Source: Thalassospira marina (GTDB lineage: Bacteria > Pseudomonadota > Alphaproteobacteria > Rhodospirillales > Thalassospiraceae). Taken from it: 64,000 nt of DNA. Numbering within the stretch: the first letter of the stretch is position 1; each line of letters starts with the position of its first letter. The translations under genes were made by a program, and so were the position numbers. This document shows, in pieces, positions 62,802 to 64,000 of the stretch. The DNA is taken from positions 2,715,001 to 2,779,000 of the forward strand of contig NZ_CP024199.1 in NCBI RefSeq assembly GCF_002844375.1. The letters run 5' to 3'. Under the pieces are notes generated by a model. That model did no database searches. It was not told the DNA's origin and saw only the letters and a program-made list of their open reading frames with translations.

Positions 62802-63098
62802 TTACATTTCCGGCAGATCGCGGTCGAGCTTGGTCAGGCTGCCATGAACCATGCGGCCATCGGCAGTGGTGAAGGTCATTTCTTCACAGGTGCCAGCCGG
62901 AACCAGCTTCCAGGAATTACCCTGATAATCGACCTTGGAAGTACCGGCACAGGTCGTGCCCGGACCAGCGGCGCATTCGTTCTGGCCAGCCATGGAAACA
63001 CCAAAGCATTTTTCCTGGTCACCCGCTGCCGATGCGTCAGCGGCGGCCATCGTCAATCCGGCAGAAAGTGCGGCTGCCAATACAAGTGCGTTTTTCAT
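62802..63098 (-). CDS. bufA: Bufferin-type secreted precursor peptide (DUF2282 family)
   Basis: A 98-residue exported peptide. Sec signal peptide about 1-24 (MKNALVLAAALSAGLTMAAA). The mature part has exactly four Cys: Cys31 (DQEKCFGV), Cys42 (GQNECAAG), Cys50 (TTCAG) and Cys71 (GTCEE), with WKLVPAGTCE typical of DUF2282 bufferins. Bufferins are ribosomal peptides with modified Cys that bind copper in the periplasm. AAAGGG precedes the ATG. First gene of the operon with bufB, bufC and doxX, and probably the most highly expressed one because of the hairpin that follows. Confidence 0.92.
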   Translation of the reverse strand: MKNALVLAAALSAGLTMAAADASAAGDQEKCFGVSMAGQNECAAGPGTTCAGTSKVDYQGNSWKLVPAGTCEEMTFTTADGRMVHGSLTKLDRDLPEM

Positions 63099-63133
63099 TT
63101 GCTTTTCCCTTTTTAAAAATTCCCGACGTTACA

Positions 63134-63166
63134 TGTCACAAGCGGTCTTTCCAATTCGCTGTGACA
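63134..63166. promoter_or_regulatory. Inverted repeat upstream of bufA (proximal)
   Basis: TGTCACA (63134-63140) and TGTGACA (63160-63166), with inner AGCG/CGCT also pairing apart from one bulged base. It lies 36-68 bases upstream of the bufA ATG, in the promoter or leader. Confidence 0.45.
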
Positions 63167-63229
63167 ACCCGGTGATAGCAACCGCAAGGCACCCCGTCAT
63201 CGCAACAACTGCACACAGCGCATCAACAC

Positions 63230-63261
63230 GGTGTGAGGATAAATCCGTTTAAATTCACACC
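63230..63261. promoter_or_regulatory. Inverted repeat upstream of bufA (distal)
   Basis: GGTGTGA (63230-63236) and TCACACC (63255-63261) are perfect inverted arms 18 bases apart. Together with the proximal repeat it suggests a dimeric regulator controlling the bufferin operon. Confidence 0.4.
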
Positions 63262-63565
63262 ATTGTGAGAGAAACCAGCACCAAACAAGCCAGCCTGTTT
63301 TCCAGTCACGATAAAAACCCAGCCCGATTCACGAAACGCAACATCAACCCAAGGTTACGAATGGTGCATTACCAGCACGCATGGCTGCATCGCCTTTTTG
63401 CCGGGCATGTCGTGGTTCGGCAGTTTTGGAAAAGCGCGGAAAATATTGGAATAACCGTTTTAAAACCATCACTTCCGGCCGGCTGCATGGTCGGTTTTGG
63501 GCATGCTTTTTTCCGGTTCATTTCCCTTTCTTAATTCGCGTCAAACGCGCCAGCGCAAATTCCGC

Positions 63566-63595
63566 TTGACCGTTAAATTACAATCATCATTTAAT
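63566..63595 (+). promoter_or_regulatory. Candidate promoter of the aldo/keto reductase gene
   Basis: TTGACC at 63566-63571, an 18-base spacer, and TTTAAT at 63590-63595 (five of six matches). It overlaps the first copy of the tandem repeat at 63572. Confidence 0.45.
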
Positions 63596-63625
63596 CACGT
63601 TAAATTATGAACATCATTTATTGGC
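63572..63625 (+). repeat. Two tandem 27-base imperfect repeats before the reductase gene
   Basis: Copies at 63572-63598 and 63599-63625 share GTTAAATTA at their start and ATCATTTA in the middle. The first overlaps the candidate promoter, so tandem binding of a regulator is plausible. Confidence 0.5.
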
Positions 63626-63653
63626 ATTTAAACGCCATCTGAAAGGATCACGA

Positions 63654-64000
63654 ATGCGTTATCACCTGTTAGGCAAACATACCGGTTTGCGGATTTCGGA
63701 ACTGGCATTGGGCACTGGTGCATTTGGCAAAGGCTGGGGATATGGCACCGATCTGGAAGAATCAGGCCGGATTTTGGGCCGATATCTGGATGCCGGGGGC
63801 AATTTTATCGATACGGCCGACTCTTATCAGTTTGGTGATTCGGAAGAATGGCTGGGGAAACTGATCACATCGAACCGCAATGACATCGTGCTGGCCAGCA
63901 AATACACGATGGGCGCAAGTGCCCAGGGCACATTGGCCGGTAGCGGCAATAGCCGCAAAAACATGGTGATGTCGCTGGAAGCCAGCCTGAAGCGCCTTAA
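63654..64000 (+). CDS. Aldo/keto reductase, N-terminal part (cut by window end)
   Basis: The frame begins MRYHLLGKHTGLRISELALG with AAAGGA upstream of the ATG and stays open for 115 codons to the end of the window. AKR features: GTGAFGKGWGYG, then the catalytic Asp and Tyr in NFIDTADSYQFGDSE and the catalytic Lys in VLASKYTMG. These are NADPH-dependent reductases of aldehydes and ketones; the type (YajO/Tas-like group) is suggested by the N terminus. The rest of the (beta/alpha)8 barrel lies beyond the window. Confidence 0.9.
   Translation, partial: MRYHLLGKHTGLRISELALGTGAFGKGWGYGTDLEESGRILGRYLDAGGNFIDTADSYQFGDSEEWLGKLITSNRNDIVLASKYTMGASAQGTLAGSGNSRKNMVMSLEASLKRL

Larger units (their letters stand above)
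63099..63653. other. 555-base regulatory gap between bufA and the aldo/keto reductase gene
   Basis: No gene is supported; open frames on the plus strand at 63265-63569 lack ribosome sites and family resemblance. It contains two inverted repeats near the bufA promoter (63134-63166, 63230-63261) and a tandem repeat before the reductase gene (63572-63625), listed separately. Confidence 0.55.

Noticed and set aside
63265..63569. Short plus-strand frames in the gap before the aldo/keto reductase
   Set aside because: No ribosome site, overlapping frames of similar length, and no recognisable motif.
1..64000. CRISPR arrays, insertion sequences, prophage or tRNA genes
   Set aside because: I looked for regularly spaced repeats, transposase motifs, phage structural genes and cloverleaf patterns and saw none that I could support.

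Overview
The window looks like chromosome of a free-living, probably marine alphaproteobacterium; the gene content fits Rhodospirillales and most resembles Thalassospira, an inference from family content and not a database result. Support comes from a heme-copper quinol oxidase operon with SURF1, a DUF3126 protein, a DUF3369 c-di-GMP regulator, an osmolyte (glucosylglycerate-type) gene set and many sugar-acid catabolic genes. Genes are dense on both strands. I saw no rRNA, tRNA, CRISPR array, IS element or prophage. The SulP gene at the left end and the aldo/keto reductase at the right end are cut by the window.

Region by region: 1-7.1 kb holds the end of a SulP transporter, a complete polyamine-type ABC transporter (ATPase, two permeases, binding protein), a nitrilase-family amidohydrolase and a GNAT acetyltransferase. 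7.2-13.4 kb has a CDP-alcohol phosphatidyltransferase, then a compact signalling operon: receiver-DUF3369-GGDEF-EAL protein, ligand-binding lipoprotein, membrane histidine kinase. 13.5-19.2 kb (minus strand) has small conserved proteins, an SDR lacking the usual Tyr/Lys pair, the galactonate genes dgoA and dgoK, an Ldh-family dehydrogenase, and a TetR/MaoC pair. 19.4-24.5 kb is the cytochrome bo-type oxidase operon cyoABCD plus SURF1. 24.9-31.9 kb has an MFS carrier, a soluble CZB chemoreceptor, nsrR, a divergent LysR/SDR pair, DUF3126 and a GST. 31.9-34.8 kb has hpt, a YqjD/YqjE-like pair and pobA.

35.0-42.9 kb is an osmoadaptation region: periplasmic glucan protein (OpgD/OpgG family), an HAD phosphatase with a GpgS-like glycosyltransferase, and a GH13_18 phosphorylase of the glucosylglycerate phosphorylase type, with a second divergent SDR/LysR pair between. 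Together these could make and recycle glucosylglycerate. 43-51 kb has a TPP enzyme with divergent IclR, coaA, a MarR/epimerase operon with an apparently leaderless start, and a divergent AraC/MFS pair. 51.3-60.4 kb is a sugar locus: AraD1/GguC protein, galactose/arabinose-type 1-dehydrogenase, FadR-type GntR regulator, the YtfQRT-YjfF transporter and an aldose 1-epimerase. With dgoKA about 35 kb away it suggests oxidative galactose (and possibly arabinose) catabolism.

60.4-63.1 kb is the most striking system: a bufferin-type operon (bufA precursor, DUF692 bufB, DUF2063 bufC, DoxX) in which a small secreted four-cysteine peptide is probably modified by a DUF692 enzyme to bind copper or another metal. 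A terminator-like hairpin sits directly after the precursor gene.
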